Notes under the pieces: model-generated
What the model was told of the DNA's origin: nothing
What the model saw: the letters and a program-made list of their open reading frames with translations, nothing else
The model's database searches: none
DNA from: a bacterium
GTDB lineage: Bacteria > Patescibacteriota > Microgenomatia > UBA1400 > PJMF01
Direction of reading: 5' to 3'
DNA length: 52,176 bases
NCBI GenBank assembly: GCA_027620445.1
Contig: JAQBYG010000005.1
Location: forward strand, 1 to 52,176
Shown: in pieces, positions 35,605 through 43,763 of the stretch
Position numbering within the stretch: the first letter of the stretch is position 1
Layout: each line of letters starts with the position of its first letter
Translations under genes and position numbers: made by a program

Positions 35605-36751
35605 AGAGACTGCTTATGATGACAAGTAGACCTCCCAGTATACCATTGGCGGGAGTCTGTTTCCTGCTAGCTGGTGGTATTTGCTCGCTTTTGGTTTGTG
35701 CGGTGACAGTGTTTTCAGACTCGTAAAATGCAACTGTCTTTCTTATTGAGTACGGGTATGACTCACGCTTCGCTGTACTTCCAAGCACAGAGCCCTTGTC
35801 TGTTGTAGTGTTTTGATTATTAGTTTCCGGGGGTTTCTGAGTAAGAGGAGCTGGAGAGGGAGAAGGATTTGGAGATGCTACCGGTGAGGTCCAGGTCGTT
35901 CCGATGAGATTCAGACTACTGCCAGTAGTACACTCGCTGTAACTAGCTTCGTCAACGAGCACACCCAACTCGGTTGTAATCTTGATGCTGTCTCCGGTGT
36001 TGTTGAGCATGCTGCTACTCCAACTAAATACCGTGTGCTCATTTGCCGGCAGTTTCCCGGAAAGTCGCCGAGTGTTTCCGGTACTATCTGTTGCAATCCA
36101 GTTGAAAATTTCAAGCAGTTCGCCACCATTGAATAGCTTTATCCACTCAGGCTGACCTGAGACTGGGCAGGCCATTATTTCTGAGAGAGAGACGGGTGGT
36201 TTTGGTGCATTTGTAGCTGGTGTAGCTGAGGGGGTGGGAGAGGGAGTTGGGCTTGGCGCCACAGATGGTGAGGGAGTTGGTGATGGCGAGGGGGTTGGAC
36301 TTGGTGTTGCACTACTAGTGGCAACACGACCCGCACTTGGAGTCCCCTCATAGACTTCATTTGACAGCAAATTCAAATGCCAAGAGAGTCCCTTGTTCCC
36401 CGTGGGGTATGACAGCGTTGCCGAGGTAGTTGCGGCTGGGTCTCTGAGCACAACTGTGTCTCCGGTGTTATTCAATTTGCTACCGCTTACTGTAATCACA
36501 GATACTTCGTATGGCTTGAGCACAAAATCAACAAAAGTGTGAAGAATGCTCGACGAACTGAGTGTGTCTGTAAGTGTCCAGTTTGCTAGGTATGCCGAAG
36601 CCGATGCGTTGTTGTACAACTCGACCCATTCATTATCTCCTGTATCAGGAGCGGGATACACTTCTGTGATAACTACTTTTTGGGCGTGTGCTTGATCTGG
36701 AAAACACAGGAGTGTTGTAAGGAGTAGGGCTGCAATGTGAATTCTTTTCAC
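35579..36751 (-). CDS. Secreted surface protein with two lamin-tail domains
   Basis: A 390-residue exported protein. It has a signal peptide (about 1-23, ending AHA), a first lamin-tail domain (about 25-130, with ITEVYPAP and NEWVELYN), a Pro/Ser/Thr linker of about 40 residues, a second lamin-tail domain (about 185-290, with PEWIKLFN), another Pro-rich linker, and a C-terminal hydrophobic segment (about 369-382) closed by basic residues, which should anchor it in the membrane or wall. Lamin-tail domains of bacteria often occur in secreted or surface nucleases and adhesion-type proteins; no catalytic domain is visible here. The GTG at 36751 sits 6 nt after a weak -10-like box on the minus strand (36763-36758). 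Confidence 0.85.
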   Translation of the reverse strand: MKRIHIAALLLTTLLCFPDQAHAQKVVITEVYPAPDTGDNEWVELYNNASASAYLANWTLTDTLSSSSILHTFVDFVLKPYEVSVITVSGSKLNNTGDTVVLRDPAATTSATLSYPTGNKGLSWHLNLLSNEVYEGTPSAGRVATSSATPSPTPSPSPTPSPSVAPSPTPSPTPSATPATNAPKPPVSLSEIMACPVSGQPEWIKLFNGGELLEIFNWIATDSTGNTRRLSGKLPANEHTVFSWSSSMLNNTGDSIKITTELGVLVDEASYSECTTGSSLNLIGTTWTSPVASPNPSPSPAPLTQKPPETNNQNTTTDKGSVLGSTAKRESYPYSIRKTVAFYESENTVTAQTKSEQIPPASRKQTPANGILGGLLVIISSLYARGKTLS

Positions 36752-36795
36752 CGCTAAAGTTTAAGCGAAGAAGATGACAAGAACCGTAGTGTGGG

Positions 36796-37971
36796 TTAGT
36801 AGTTGACGTGTAAGTAGTACGTGCTAATTCCATCGCTTTGCTCAACTCGAACGTAGCGCAAGTTGCCACCGCCACAAGCTATGCTGCCTCGATAGAGTTT
36901 GCCAGGTTGGACCGCACGCACACGAGTGTCGCCAGAAGTACTCAGCATGTCGATTCCAGTGTGTGGAGAACCACCATAGGCACGACGGACGCGTGCATAA
37001 TATGTCATGCCATAGCCCTGAGTGATCCGAGCAGCATCATGCAGCGGCCAGTCCCAGTTTCCTCCAAAACCAAAAGGGGAGTCTGGTTCATTGTTCCAAA
37101 CAGGCGAAATTGATTTGAGATACGACGCGGGATCGCGATTGACGCCATCCTTGGCAACCTCAAAGTGCAAGTGGGTGCCAGTAGAACACACACTTGAGCC
37201 AGTAATAATGTTGGCAATCGTGTCTCCTGTATTTACCCCTCCAACTTCCGACTCGCTTCCTTTGCCGGCAATAATGGATTGTATAGCCGAAAGCTCTGCA
37301 AGTGTTTTTGCGAGCTCTGATTGATACAAGGATTCATTATTCTTGGTTTCTTTGAGGAGGAATTGTTGCTCATTTCTTTGCTTTGCCAGGACGTTTTGCT
37401 CTCGCTCCAGACGCTCCTGCACTTTTTCAATCTGCTCTTGCTTTTCTTCCTTGGTAGATTTTTGTTGATCAAAGGCTAATCGCTGTTCTTCCGCTCTTTG
37501 CATTGCAACAGCGGTTTGCATTCGCGCTTCCTTGAGATACTGCAATTGCGAAAAGAATGTGTTTGCCGATTTTGATTGTAAAAAGAGTAGATTAGAGTTG
37601 ACGCGTGTTTGCCTGTACTCCGTTTGAATACGTTCGACGAGTAGTGTGGTCAAGCGATCAAGTGATAAATTGAGTCCGCCAATGCGCTGACTCAGATCGC
37701 TGATCTGAGCTTCAAGCAAAGAAAGCTCTGCCTCAGTTTTTTGAATCTGTACTTCTTGGATTTCGACTTTGCCATTAATAATGCTAATGGTATTAGTCAG
37801 GGTGACCCGCTGCTGTTTTGTCTCTTCGAGTTTTTGTTCTAAACAACTCTGCTTGTTCTTGAGACAATCGACATCACTAGTGCTGTTACAAACAGTGGTG
37901 CACTCGATTGCATGAACAGAAGTGAGTCCCAAAGAAAGCCAGAGCAACCAGGTTAGAACGAACAATTTCAT
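36796..37971 (-). CDS. Coiled-coil M23 peptidase (EnvC/PcsB-like), permuted catalytic domain
   Basis: A 391-residue secreted murein hydrolase or activator, probably the partner of FtsEX. Signal peptide 1-21, long coiled coil about 35-245, then the M23 (LytM) domain in an unusual order: first the half with the THLHFEVAKDG motif (His267, His269), ending in DPASYL, then a linker, then the half that normally comes first (DWPLHDAARITQGYG, HTGIDM with His337 and Asp341) and the final strand with YYLH (His388), three residues before the stop. All M23 metal and catalytic residues seem present; a further His often found before the last strand is Gln378. The start is the ATG at 37971, 10 nt after ftsX; reading further upstream would lie inside ftsX. 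Confidence 0.88.
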   Translation of the reverse strand: MKLFVLTWLLWLSLGLTSVHAIECTTVCNSTSDVDCLKNKQSCLEQKLEETKQQRVTLTNTISIINGKVEIQEVQIQKTEAELSLLEAQISDLSQRIGGLNLSLDRLTTLLVERIQTEYRQTRVNSNLLFLQSKSANTFFSQLQYLKEARMQTAVAMQRAEEQRLAFDQQKSTKEEKQEQIEKVQERLEREQNVLAKQRNEQQFLLKETKNNESLYQSELAKTLAELSAIQSIIAGKGSESEVGGVNTGDTIANIITGSSVCSTGTHLHFEVAKDGVNRDPASYLKSISPVWNNEPDSPFGFGGNWDWPLHDAARITQGYGMTYYARVRRAYGGSPHTGIDMLSTSGDTRVRAVQPGKLYRGSIACGGGNLRYVRVEQSDGISTYYLHVNY

Positions 37972-37981
37972 AAAAGAGTAC

Positions 37982-38854
37982 TTACGCACGTTGCGCAAAT
38001 CTGTTGGTGGCGACAAAACTGGCGAAGCCACCGAGAATTGCGCCAATTAGTACACCAGCACCGAGTTGCAACAGCAGGAATGTCAGCGGAATCGGAAAGG
38101 TAATGATACCGGAGAAAAAAGTGCTGAGTGTTGGTGTCAGGTACAACAAGATAGCAGTGATGGCGACCCAACCGATGAGGGCACCGAGAACTCCGTAGAG
38201 AATGCCTTCGACCACAAATGGTCTGTTGATATACCAGTTTGAGGCGCCGATCAGTCGCATGATAGTTACTGAGTATTTTTTATTGGCAGCTTTGAGCGTA
38301 ATGATAATGGTGATAGTGAGGAACGAAGCGAAGCTGAGGATGCCAACGTCAACGATTCCAGCGATTCGAAGCGCTTTTGTCCATGCACTGAGTTGTTCTA
38401 CGATGTCTTGTTGAAAAATAACATCATCGACAGGGCCTTCTTTTTTGAGTGCTTCGGCAAGCTGGCTGAGTGTATCGACATTATTGGCTGAAACCTCGAT
38501 GCTAGCTGGGAGGATATCTGCCGTGACAAGTTCGAGTAGCAGCGGGGAGTCGTCATACTCTTTTGCGTAATCTTTGAGTGCTTGTTCTTGGGTAATGAGG
38601 CGGACGTCTGTCACCCCTGCAGTGTTGGCGAGAGATTTAGCAAGCGCCTCCATCTCTTGTTTTTCGGTATCGAGCTTAAAAAAAGCAATTACTTGTGGTG
38701 AGGACTCGAAGTGAGAAAGAACGAGGTGGGCGCCAGAAAGAACAAATGAGAGGCGATAGCCTACAAAAAATGTGACTGCTACCATGAGTAGCGCCGCGAG
38801 CGACTGGTATGGTGTCCGGCGCATGGTGGTGAGGGCGTTTGCGAATGCTTGCAT
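37982..38854 (-). CDS. ftsX: Cell division protein FtsX
   Basis: A 290-residue FtsX with four membrane helices: one near residues 18-42, a large extracellular loop of about 120 residues, and three at the C-terminus (near 170-190, 215-245, 255-280). FtsX transmits ATP-driven changes of FtsE to murein hydrolases through its loop. Motifs VTIMRLIGASNWYINRPFVVEGILYG are typical. It is 2 nt after ftsE and 10 nt before the coiled-coil M23 gene, the likely regulated hydrolase. Confidence 0.95.
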   Translation of the reverse strand: MQAFANALTTMRRTPYQSLAALLMVAVTFFVGYRLSFVLSGAHLVLSHFESSPQVIAFFKLDTEKQEMEALAKSLANTAGVTDVRLITQEQALKDYAKEYDDSPLLLELVTADILPASIEVSANNVDTLSQLAEALKKEGPVDDVIFQQDIVEQLSAWTKALRIAGIVDVGILSFASFLTITIIITLKAANKKYSVTIMRLIGASNWYINRPFVVEGILYGVLGALIGWVAITAILLYLTPTLSTFFSGIITFPIPLTFLLLQLGAGVLIGAILGGFASFVATNRFAQRA

Positions 38855-38856
38855 GG

Positions 38857-39741
38857 TTATTTTACTGTTTCCTCGGTAGCAGCTACTTTTTTCTTGCTAT
38901 TCTTTTTTTCTTTTTCTTGCTTTGGTTTTTCGCTTCCTGACTTACTCTCAGCCTTCTCATTCTTGACAGTGTCCACGACTGGTTTTGTAAATAACCTACC
39001 TAACCAGCTTTCTTGCTTTGGTTTTGAGTTCTCTTTCTCTGGCTTCTTTTCTTCTTTTGGTTTGACTGACCGCACTTTTGCTTTTGAATCATGAACAAGT
39101 GTGCCCGAATCGAGATTGAGAATTCTGGTCTTGTCAGATTTTGTAAGGTCGAGATTGTGTGTGGCAAACAAAATTGTTGTACCAAGTTGATTAATTTTTT
39201 TGAGGAGCTCTACGATGGCTGTTGTATTATCGGAGTCGAGGTTGCCAGTCGGCTCATCGGCGAAGATGAGGTCTGGACCAAGTGCGAGCGCGCGAGCAAT
39301 GCCGACGCGCTGCGACTCCCCGCCGGAGAGTTGTGAAGGGAAGAGGTAGGGCTTTTCTACCAAGCCAATCAGTTTGAGCAAGTCTGTCACTCGGCTTTCA
39401 ATCTCAGCTTGCGGTTGGCCTGCAATCTCGAGCGGCAGTGCAATATTTTCCCAAACGTTTAGTTCTGGCAAGAGCTTGTAGTCTTGAAAGACGACTCCGA
39501 CCTTGCGCCTGAGCTCGGTGACTTTTTTCTGCGGCATGTTTGACAATTCCTCATCAAACAACGAGATTTGCCCAGAGGTTGGGGTGTACTCGCGAATAAT
39601 CAGGCGCATGAGGGTCGTTTTACCGCTGCCAGAAGGTCCAGTTATGAACACAAACTCGCCACTATCTACCGCAAAGGAAACCTGTTTGAGACCGAAGTTA
39701 TTTGGAGAAAACTCTTTCGAGACGTCTTGAAATCGAATCAT
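38857..39741 (-). CDS. ftsE: Cell division ATP-binding protein FtsE, extended
   Basis: A 294-residue ABC ATPase. Walker [10 protein letters not shown] (about 36-44), the Q-loop VFQDYKLLP typical of FtsE, signature LSGGESQR and Walker [13 protein letters not shown] are intact. About 70 residues are added to the usual 220-230: a Lys/Glu/Pro-rich tail with a short hydrophobic SWLGRLF patch in the middle. FtsE binds FtsX on the inside of the membrane and couples ATP use to cell-wall splitting at division. Confidence 0.94.
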   Translation of the reverse strand: MIRFQDVSKEFSPNNFGLKQVSFAVDSGEFVFITGPSGSGKTTLMRLIIREYTPTSGQISLFDEELSNMPQKKVTELRRKVGVVFQDYKLLPELNVWENIALPLEIAGQPQAEIESRVTDLLKLIGLVEKPYLFPSQLSGGESQRVGIARALALGPDLIFADEPTGNLDSDNTTAIVELLKKINQLGTTILFATHNLDLTKSDKTRILNLDSGTLVHDSKAKVRSVKPKEEKKPEKENSKPKQESWLGRLFTKPVVDTVKNEKAESKSGSEKPKQEKEKKNSKKKVAATEETVK

Positions 39742-39752
39742 AAGCAGTGTCT

Positions 39753-39781
39753 AGTGTAAAGAACTGCACGATACTTCGCAA
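39753..39781 (-). promoter_or_regulatory. Promoter of ftsE-ftsX-M23 operon
   Basis: On the minus strand: TTGCGA (39781-39776), 17-bp spacer, TACACT (39758-39753). Predicted start about 5 nt before the ftsE ATG, so this too would give a very short leader. Confidence 0.45.
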
Positions 39782-39791
39782 CCACAGTCTG

Positions 39792-40379
39792 TTAGTTTTC
39801 TGTGGGAGCTTTACCGTCTACATCGATGACTTCGACTCGACCAACATCCATCAGCCAACCAGCTCTCTGTGCCTTAAAGGTTTCACCCCAAACTTTGACT
39901 TCCATGCCAGTTAGTTTATCGAGATCAGTGACTGAAGAAGTGAGATATACAGTTTGTGAATCACCACCCGGACGGAGCAGTTTGTGCGATCCTTCTCCAT
40001 TAATACCGCCTGCTTCGAGATAGCCAGTAGCTGGGTCGTTGAAAGCATCAGTGTCAGGACTGCCGAAGACATCTCCATTTTTGACATTGTCACCAGCGAC
40101 TTGCGACATAACTGCTGCAGATTCAGTTGGGGCAGTTGTGCTAGAACCAGCAAATAGGCGGAAGCTCCCGTAGCCTGTTGCAATGCCAGCCACAATGGCT
40201 GCAATGCTAAACCCAAGTGCAACATTTCTTTTCTTCATGGATGATTTCTCTTCTATTTGTTTATGACTAGTACCAGACTCAAGAGCTCGATTATTGCTTG
40301 CGGGTGGGAGTTCGTCAACCGCAGTTTCAATCGGTTCTATGATGGGGGTTTGTGGTGTGGTCAGATCAAGTTTATGCAT
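39792..40379 (-). CDS. Membrane-anchored protein of unknown function
   Basis: I do not recognise the family. The 195-residue reading has a polar, Pro/Glu-rich N-terminus (1-47), one membrane helix (about 53-76) and an outside part of about 115 residues. The segment GDVFGSPDTDAF is followed by an Asn-Asp-Pro-Ala-Thr-Gly run and then by a region that reads like a compact beta domain: TVYLTSSVTDLDKLTG, then MEVKVWGETFKA and VGRVEVIDVDG, similar in feel to OB-fold domains. An in-frame ATG at 40238 (residue 48) would give a short signal-anchor version. It lies between prfB and ftsE. Confidence 0.7.
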   Translation of the reverse strand: MHKLDLTTPQTPIIEPIETAVDELPPASNNRALESGTSHKQIEEKSSMKKRNVALGFSIAAIVAGIATGYGSFRLFAGSSTTAPTESAAVMSQVAGDNVKNGDVFGSPDTDAFNDPATGYLEAGGINGEGSHKLLRPGGDSQTVYLTSSVTDLDKLTGMEVKVWGETFKAQRAGWLMDVGRVEVIDVDGKAPTEN

Positions 40380-40398
40380 GTTTTTTTTGCAGATTTTT

Positions 40399-40407
40399 AG
40401 TATAGCA
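40399..40407 (-). promoter_or_regulatory. Extended -10 before the anchored unknown protein
   Basis: On the minus strand TGCTATACT (40407-40399), an extended -10, about 19 nt before the ATG at 40379, which has no Shine-Dalgarno. The -35 is not recognisable. Confidence 0.45.
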
Positions 40408-40425
40408 GATCACTTTATGTCTCAG

Positions 40426-41502
40426 CTAGAGCCTTAATTCTGCTTCGATAAACTCATCGAGATCACCGTCGAGTATCGCCTGAACATCCGTGCGTACAAC
40501 TTCTGTTCGCACATCTTTGATTTGTTTGTAGGGGTGCAAAACATAATTGCGGATTTGATTGCCCCAACTTGCATGGGAGTGAGCGCCTTTTTCCTTTGCA
40601 ATCGAGGCCTCTCGCTCTGTTTCTTCACGGAAAGCAAGCTCGGCGCGCAGTTTTTGTAGCGCTCTTTCTTTATTTTGTACTTGCGAGCGTTCTTCTCGAC
40701 AGCGAACTACAATGCCAGTTGGTTTGTGGGTGAGCTCGACCGCTGTGTTCACTTTATTAACGTTTTGGCCACCCGCACCCCCGGCGCGAGAAAACTGCCA
40801 CTCGAGATCTTTGTCATCGATCAAGACAGATTTTTCACTTTCGGGTATGAGAGGGAGGACGGAGGTGAGAGCAAAGGAAGTTTGTCGTAATCCGTCGGCA
40901 TTAAACGGACTCTGTCTGACAAGTCGATGTGTGCCGCGCTCGTGTTTCAGATAACCATACACAAACGGACCGCGGACTTCGTACTCTGCGCTCTTGATCC
41001 CAGCTTCTTCGCCGCGTGATTCGCTGAGGAGCTCGCATTTCCAGCCTTTTCGCTCAAAGTAGCGAAGGTACATGCGGCTGAGCATATCTGCCCAGTCCAT
41101 CGCTTCGGTACCGCCCTGTCCAGAATGAACGGACAAGATCGCGCCAAAACTATCATACGGACCGCTGAGATACTGCTGCAGAGTGACTTTGCGAACAAGC
41201 TTGTCAAGATTTGCTTGACTCTCTGCCAGTTGTTTCTGCAGCTCTATCGCATCAGCGCTATCTTCTGTTGTGCTTTCTAGCAGTGTTTGGATCAGTTCTA
41301 GATCTTCCACCCCTGTTTTAAGTGCGGTTGCGGTATTGAGCTGTTCTTGCGCATACGAGAGTTCCCCCATGATGTCTTGGGCATCAGCTTTTTGCCAAAA
41401 ATCTGATTCGAGCGTTTTTGCTTCGAGTGCTTGGTGATCTGCTGCGAGCGCAGAAATATCAAGATTGCTCAAGAGAGCGTGCGCTTTTTCTAGATCTATC
41501 AT
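40426..41502 (-). CDS. prfB: Peptide chain release factor 2
   Basis: A 358-residue RF2. The catalytic motif GGQ ([15 protein letters not shown], about 240-255) and the UGA/UAA-reading SPF tripeptide (RQSPFNADG) are present. RF2 genes of most bacteria carry a programmed +1 frameshift near codon 25; this one reads in one frame from an ATG 4 nt after the upstream stop codon and has a shorter N-terminus, so no frameshift autoregulation. Presence of RF2 fits the use of UGA as stop in several genes here, e.g. mltG. Confidence 0.95.
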   Translation of the reverse strand: MIDLEKAHALLSNLDISALAADHQALEAKTLESDFWQKADAQDIMGELSYAQEQLNTATALKTGVEDLELIQTLLESTTEDSADAIELQKQLAESQANLDKLVRKVTLQQYLSGPYDSFGAILSVHSGQGGTEAMDWADMLSRMYLRYFERKGWKCELLSESRGEEAGIKSAEYEVRGPFVYGYLKHERGTHRLVRQSPFNADGLRQTSFALTSVLPLIPESEKSVLIDDKDLEWQFSRAGGAGGQNVNKVNTAVELTHKPTGIVVRCREERSQVQNKERALQKLRAELAFREETEREASIAKEKGAHSHASWGNQIRNYVLHPYKQIKDVRTEVVRTDVQAILDGDLDEFIEAELRL

Positions 41503-41506
41503 GCGA

Positions 41507-42970
41507 TCATTCTATCACGTACTCGAGAAAAGATTTGGTGAGCTGATGATTTTTTGCCCCTGTTGCCGAGATGGTTGTCAGCGTCGTCTCAGCGGTGCCG
41601 GGCTGTTTTTGCAGCATGATTTTTGAAAAGTTTGCAGGGTGTGAGAGCGTTATAGCAATTCTGGTTGTGTTGTTAGGTAGAGTAGTGACAAGAAAACCGA
41701 TTTGTTCAAACACCTGACCAGAGCTGCTCGTGATACTTTCACTGTCAAAGGTGGTGATTTGCTCACCGTTCACAACTATTTGCTCGATTGTTTGACCTGG
41801 GCTATAGAGCAGACGTTGGTAGTTCACATACCCATCTTGGGAGCTATCGTTGTGCAGAGTGATGCCAAGCTCAGTTAGCGTGTCGGAAACAGTCATCACG
41901 TACTCTCGCCTCACCTGCGCATTTACTTTGTTGATGCCAACGTTCGACTCGAGTGGGTAGTAAAAGTGTGTGTCTGGTTCTAGGATCGGCGGACCAAGTC
42001 TGCCTGAGAGGTTGAGCGATTGTGCAAGCGATTGCAATTCCTGCCTTGGGAAGTAGGCCAATATATTTCCTTGCAGCACATGCTGACGAAGTTGTTCCAA
42101 GAGTTGCTTTTTTTCCTCTAGACTCAGTTTGACTACTGCAAGTTTGAGTTGGGTAATGGCCTGCGAAAGAGTATCTTTTTTGGCAGTGCTCCCAGCGAAG
42201 AATGAGTCTCTATCAGCGCGAAGGACCTGGCTGACATTTGCTTCGCTCAGGACTTTGTCCTGATCTATGAGTTGAATCGGCCCGCTGATAGCAAGAATTG
42301 ACTTGACGAGTGGTAAGTTGATCGCCACAACCCCATCTATGTGACTCCGATTGGCCAGAGCAAAGAATCGCAGGGCATCTTGCGAGCTGAGTGCAAAGTC
42401 TGCGTGCCAGTTGGCATCTGGCAGACGCCAGCCTTTGCCGCCGCTGAGAAATTCCTCTACACCACTGGGTGGTTCAAAGTATTCTTTCACCTGACCGTCC
42501 GCGTCGTAGATGTCTTCCACCACGATTTCTCCCAAGTTGCCAGAATTGAAGTGCAGCAACACGTACGAACCCATGAAACCTCCGGTAGCGCGCAACTCAT
42601 CGGAGTTTTGTAGCAGGATAAGGAGGGTTTTTTCTCCCTCTGCAAAGTGCTTGAGAATTGGCAGTGTATCGGCAAGAACAGTAGAAATACTTGTAAGCTG
42701 ATCTCCTCTAGGTCCCAGCTTCGACGCAAATACTTGAGCATGAGATGCGAGTGCTTCCAGGTTTGCTACAAATGGTCCGATGTTCGGCGGTTCACCATTG
42801 CCAACGTTTGTTTGCACCATCTCAAGCGCGAGCAGCGTGTCGTTTGCTGCCAGTAGTGTGTGCAAGCCACTCGACCAGGTTTTATTCATTATCCGCGCAA
42901 TCGGCAGAGCCCTGTTGGCTGAGTTGCGAGATTGTTCGTACTTGCCGCTTTTGAATTGTTGATATGCCAC
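41507..42970 (-). CDS. DUF4012 domain membrane protein
   Basis: A DUF4012 protein, a family common in CPR and Actinobacteria, found in cell-envelope gene clusters and of unknown function. The 487-residue reading from the GTG at 42970 has the family block [23 protein letters not shown] and the [21 protein letters not shown] segment. Just upstream the same frame continues without stop to about 43105 and encodes a membrane helix of about 25 residues, which family members have. No ATG, GTG or TTG exists there; the best-placed candidate is an ACG at 43057-43055, 5 nt after GGTGGAG. The true gene probably starts there. The cyclophilin gene lies just upstream and prfB 4 nt downstream. Confidence 0.85.
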   Translation of the reverse strand: MAYQQFKSGKYEQSRNSANRALPIARIMNKTWSSGLHTLLAANDTLLALEMVQTNVGNGEPPNIGPFVANLEALASHAQVFASKLGPRGDQLTSISTVLADTLPILKHFAEGEKTLLILLQNSDELRATGGFMGSYVLLHFNSGNLGEIVVEDIYDADGQVKEYFEPPSGVEEFLSGGKGWRLPDANWHADFALSSQDALRFFALANRSHIDGVVAINLPLVKSILAISGPIQLIDQDKVLSEANVSQVLRADRDSFFAGSTAKKDTLSQAITQLKLAVVKLSLEEKKQLLEQLRQHVLQGNILAYFPRQELQSLAQSLNLSGRLGPPILEPDTHFYYPLESNVGINKVNAQVRREYVMTVSDTLTELGITLHNDSSQDGYVNYQRLLYSPGQTIEQIVVNGEQITTFDSESITSSSGQVFEQIGFLVTTLPNNTTRIAITLSHPANFSKIMLQKQPGTAETTLTTISATGAKNHQLTKSFLEYVIE

Positions 42971-43059
42971 AACACTGGTGATAGCACCAAAAGCAAGTAT
43001 GAGGCAGAACAGCCCGATGCAGATACAAAGTAACCAAAATGTGCTACGAGCTGACGTAT

Positions 43060-43692
43060 TTACTCCACCTTTGTTGACACAATTGAGTCGCCGACGGTTA
43101 TGTTTTCAACAACTTCCATACCTTGGGAGACGCGGCCAAAAATGGCGTGTTTGCCATCGAGCCAATCGGTCGCTTCATAGGTGATGAAAAACTGACTTCC
43201 GCCAGTATTTGCTCCGGAATTTGCCATTGAAACAACACCTGGTCCGCTGTGCGTTAGGCCGGGTCCAAACTCATCAGCAATCGTATAGCCAGGTCCACCG
43301 GTTCCCCACATTGCTTGTTTGCTTGGATCTTTGGTGAGTGGGTCACCGACTTGCGCCATGAAGTCAGCGATAACTCGATGAAATACGATGCCATTGTAAA
43401 AACCACTGTTTACGAGTGAAAGAAAGTTGGCTGTAGTGAGCGGCGCTTCTTCTCTGTAGAGCTCGATTACGACATCTCCTTTGGTAGTTGTGAGGGTGAC
43501 GGTCTTGCCGGTAATCTCGCCGAAATCGGTGAGCGTTTTTTCTGTTTTGCTGTTAGGTGACATAGCTTCCTTTTGAGTATTGGTACTAGTGTTGTTCGAC
43601 TTGAGCTGAATTGGTTCGCTTGGCGCCGGTGGCGTGCAGCCAGAAAAAAGCACTGCGGCAGTGAGTACAATGAGAAGGGGTATGGTTCGCAT
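43060..43692 (-). CDS. Cyclophilin-type peptidyl-prolyl isomerase, lipoprotein
   Basis: A 210-residue cyclophilin that should help protein folding outside the membrane. The lipobox LFSGC puts the lipid-carrying Cys at residue 19, followed by a polar linker of about 40 residues. The catalytic domain shows FHRVIADFMAQVGDPL (with the catalytic Arg) and NTGGSQFFIT. Its ATG lies 6 nt after a TATACT box on the minus strand, with a TTGTCT -35, so its mRNA is probably leaderless. It faces the hydrolase operon at 43764 across 71 bp. Confidence 0.93.
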   Translation of the reverse strand: MRTIPLLIVLTAAVLFSGCTPPAPSEPIQLKSNNTSTNTQKEAMSPNSKTEKTLTDFGEITGKTVTLTTTKGDVVIELYREEAPLTTANFLSLVNSGFYNGIVFHRVIADFMAQVGDPLTKDPSKQAMWGTGGPGYTIADEFGPGLTHSGPGVVSMANSGANTGGSQFFITYEATDWLDGKHAIFGRVSQGMEVVENITVGDSIVSTKVE

Positions 43693-43698
43693 TCGCCC

Positions 43699-43726
43699 AG
43701 TATACGAAATCTTGCGCGTGAGACAA
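43699..43726 (-). promoter_or_regulatory. Promoter of the cyclophilin-DUF4012-prfB operon (leaderless)
   Basis: On the minus strand: TTGTCT (43726-43721), 16-bp spacer, TATACT (43704-43699), then 6 nt and the ATG at 43692. No Shine-Dalgarno exists in between. Confidence 0.6.
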
Positions 43727-43751
43727 GGTGCGATTTTGGTCCAGAGGTGCG

Positions 43752-43757
43752 TATAAT
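43752..43757 (+). promoter_or_regulatory. -10 box of the hydrolase-Mur ligase-FemAB operon (leaderless)
   Basis: Perfect TATAAT at 43752-43757 followed by GGTGGC and the ATG at 43764. The spacing predicts transcription starting at the ATG. The -35 is weak. It is divergent to the cyclophilin promoter in the same 71-bp gap. Confidence 0.55.
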
Positions 43758-43763
43758 GGTGGC

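Noticed and set aside
36160-36330. Tandem DNA repeat in the lamin-tail gene
   Set aside because: The repetition reflects the Pro/Ser/Thr-rich linker codons and is irregular at the DNA level; not a CRISPR or satellite.
36780-37180. Interpretation of the M23 gene as two decayed tandem peptidase domains
   Set aside because: No motif occurs twice and each half supplies exactly what the other lacks, so permutation is simpler.
37972-38046. N-terminal extension of the M23 protein
   Set aside because: It overlaps ftsX coding sequence, and the downstream ATG gives a clean signal peptide at the very N-terminus.
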